Shown: positions 63,108 to 64,000 of the stretch, piece after piece
Position numbering within the stretch: the stretch's first letter is position 1
Layout of the letters: the number at the start of each line of letters is the position of its first letter
Origin: Pseudomonadota bacterium
Lineage (GTDB): Bacteria; Pseudomonadota; Alphaproteobacteria; Rhizobiales; Pleomorphomonadaceae
Assembly: GCA_023436885.1 (NCBI GenBank)
Contig: JAEZHI010000004.1
Location: forward strand, 62,001-126,000
DNA: 64,000 bases
Direction: 5' to 3'
Program-made: the position numbers and the translations under genes
The notes under the pieces: model-generated
Told to the model about the DNA's origin: nothing
What the model saw: the letters and a program-made list of their open reading frames with translations, nothing else
The model's database searches: none

Positions 63108-64000
63108 TGAACGCCATCGATCCGAATGTCGCCGCCGACGCTTCCGCCTTTACTGATTATCTTGGGCGGCACGAGCGCAAGAGCCTTCTTCGCTTTCTAA
63201 CCTGCGGCTCCGTCGACGACGGCAAGTCGACGCTGATTGGGCGACTGCTTTACGATTCAAAGTTGCTCTTTGAAGATCAACTGCTGAGCCTGGAGAAAGA
63301 CTCACGCAAGCACGGCACGGTTGGTGACGATATCGATCTTGCCTTGCTGGTCGACGGCCTCGAGGCGGAGCGCGAGCAGGGCATCACCATCGACGTTGCC
63401 TATCGCTTCTTCTCCACCGACAAGCGCAAGTTCATTGTCGCCGACACACCCGGCCATGAGCAGTATACGCGCAACATGGCGACCGGGGCCTCGACCTCCG
63501 ATCTCGCCGTGATCCTGATCGACGCACGGCGCGGTGTCCTGACCCAAACACGGCGACACTCGTTCATCGTCTCATTGGTGGGCATTCGCCACGTCGTGCT
63601 CGCAGTCAACAAGATCGATCTGGTCGACTTCTCGGAAGCTGTCTTCAATGAGATTGTCGCCGAATATCGAACCTTTGCTGCCGATCTGGGCTTCGAGACG
63701 CTGACGCCGATTCCACTCAGTGCTCGCTATGGCGATAACGTGCTCGAGCGGAGCGCTCGCATTCCCTGGTATACCGGGCCGACGCTGGTCGAACATCTTG
63801 AGACTGTCGCCGTCGATGATGACGCGGCCGAGCGGGCTTTTCGCTTGCCAGTGCAGTGGGTCAACCGTCCGAACCTTGATTTTCGTGGTTTTTCGGGGAC
63901 GATCGCCTCGGGCACTGTTCGGCGTGGCGACGCCATTGTGGTCGCCAAATCTGGTCGGACCTCCACGGTGAAGTCGATCGTCACCTTCGACGGCGAGCTT
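63107..64000 (+). CDS. cysN: Sulfate adenylyltransferase large subunit, GTPase (3' part beyond window)
   Basis: GTPase subunit that drives APS synthesis with CysD. 298 codons are visible. GTPase motifs G1 GSVDDGKSTLIG, G3 DTPGHEQYTRNM and G4 NKIDLVDF are present, followed by the start of the beta-barrel domain (VQWVNRPNLDFRGFSGTI). Whether an APS-kinase domain (CysC fusion, NodQ type) is attached cannot be seen. The frame runs through base 64000. Confidence 0.97.
   Translation, partial: MNAIDPNVAADASAFTDYLGRHERKSLLRFLTCGSVDDGKSTLIGRLLYDSKLLFEDQLLSLEKDSRKHGTVGDDIDLALLVDGLEAEREQGITIDVAYRFFSTDKRKFIVADTPGHEQYTRNMATGASTSDLAVILIDARRGVLTQTRRHSFIVSLVGIRHVVLAVNKIDLVDFSEAVFNEIVAEYRTFAADLGFETLTPIPLSARYGDNVLERSARIPWYTGPTLVEHLETVAVDDDAAERAFRLPVQWVNRPNLDFRGFSGTIASGTVRRGDAIVVAKSGRTSTVKSIVTFDGEL

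Overview
The window is about 64 kb of GC-rich, densely packed chromosome. Its content points to an alphaproteobacterium of the order Hyphomicrobiales. The evidence is an aglEFGAK alpha-glucoside operon with a divergent LacI-type regulator, TGA-N9-TCA iron-responsive (RirA-type) boxes on a ferric-iron ABC transporter, an aroQ-accB-accC run, an RNase E with a long charged tail, and cysD-cysN. Genus cannot be fixed from sequence alone. No rRNA, tRNA, CRISPR array or intact insertion sequence was seen. Almost all of it looks like ordinary chromosome.

Layout. 1-5.4 kb: aroQ-accB-accC (fatty-acid and shikimate steps), a secreted DsbA-like oxidoreductase, a BepA-like M48 protease with TPRs, and an aminotransferase. 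5.5-14.3 kb: cell envelope and RNA/translation core, namely RNase E (minus), then an amidase, PBP1A and prfB on the plus strand. prfB carries an intact programmed +1 frameshift. 14.3-19.7 kb: LytM-type peptidase, Bcp peroxiredoxin, a small orphan gene, class II aldolase, a 1-phosphofructokinase-like kinase and a metal-sensing MerR regulator. 19.8-25.1 kb: a Tat-exported beta-helix protein and the fbpC-fbpA-fbpB iron transporter with two iron boxes. 25.3-29.3 kb: guaA, an ABC-F ATPase and a glutathione peroxidase.

29.4-43.4 kb is more accessory. It holds an MscS channel fused to a cyclic-nucleotide-binding domain and a HlyD / double-permease / HlyD export operon without an ATPase. These are followed by a gene-poor stretch with a possible integrase remnant, a CDF metal transporter, a nitrobindin-like barrel, and a cNMP-domain/thioredoxin-reductase-like fusion next to a UBP zinc-finger protein. 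recQ, a cupin and a glutathione transferase close the stretch.

43.5-54.3 kb: a small membrane protein, then a divergent LysR gene facing an ALDH7-type dehydrogenase, a DapB-like reductase that lacks the catalytic histidines, a ThDP enzyme and (convergent) an MFS permease. This looks like an uncharacterised catabolic island, and the LysR/ALDH gap holds a perfect 8-3-8 palindrome. YdcF, RidA and CorA/ZntB-like genes follow.

54.3-61.9 kb: the agl operon (binding protein, two permeases, GH13 alpha-glucosidase, ATPase) divergent from a LacI regulator, with two LacI-type operators between them. 62.2-64 kb: cysD and the start of cysN.

The best leads for something new are the LysR-ALDH7-DapB-like-ThDP-MFS island, the UBP finger paired with a redox-dead TrxR-like cNMP protein, and the duplicated HlyD/double-permease exporter.
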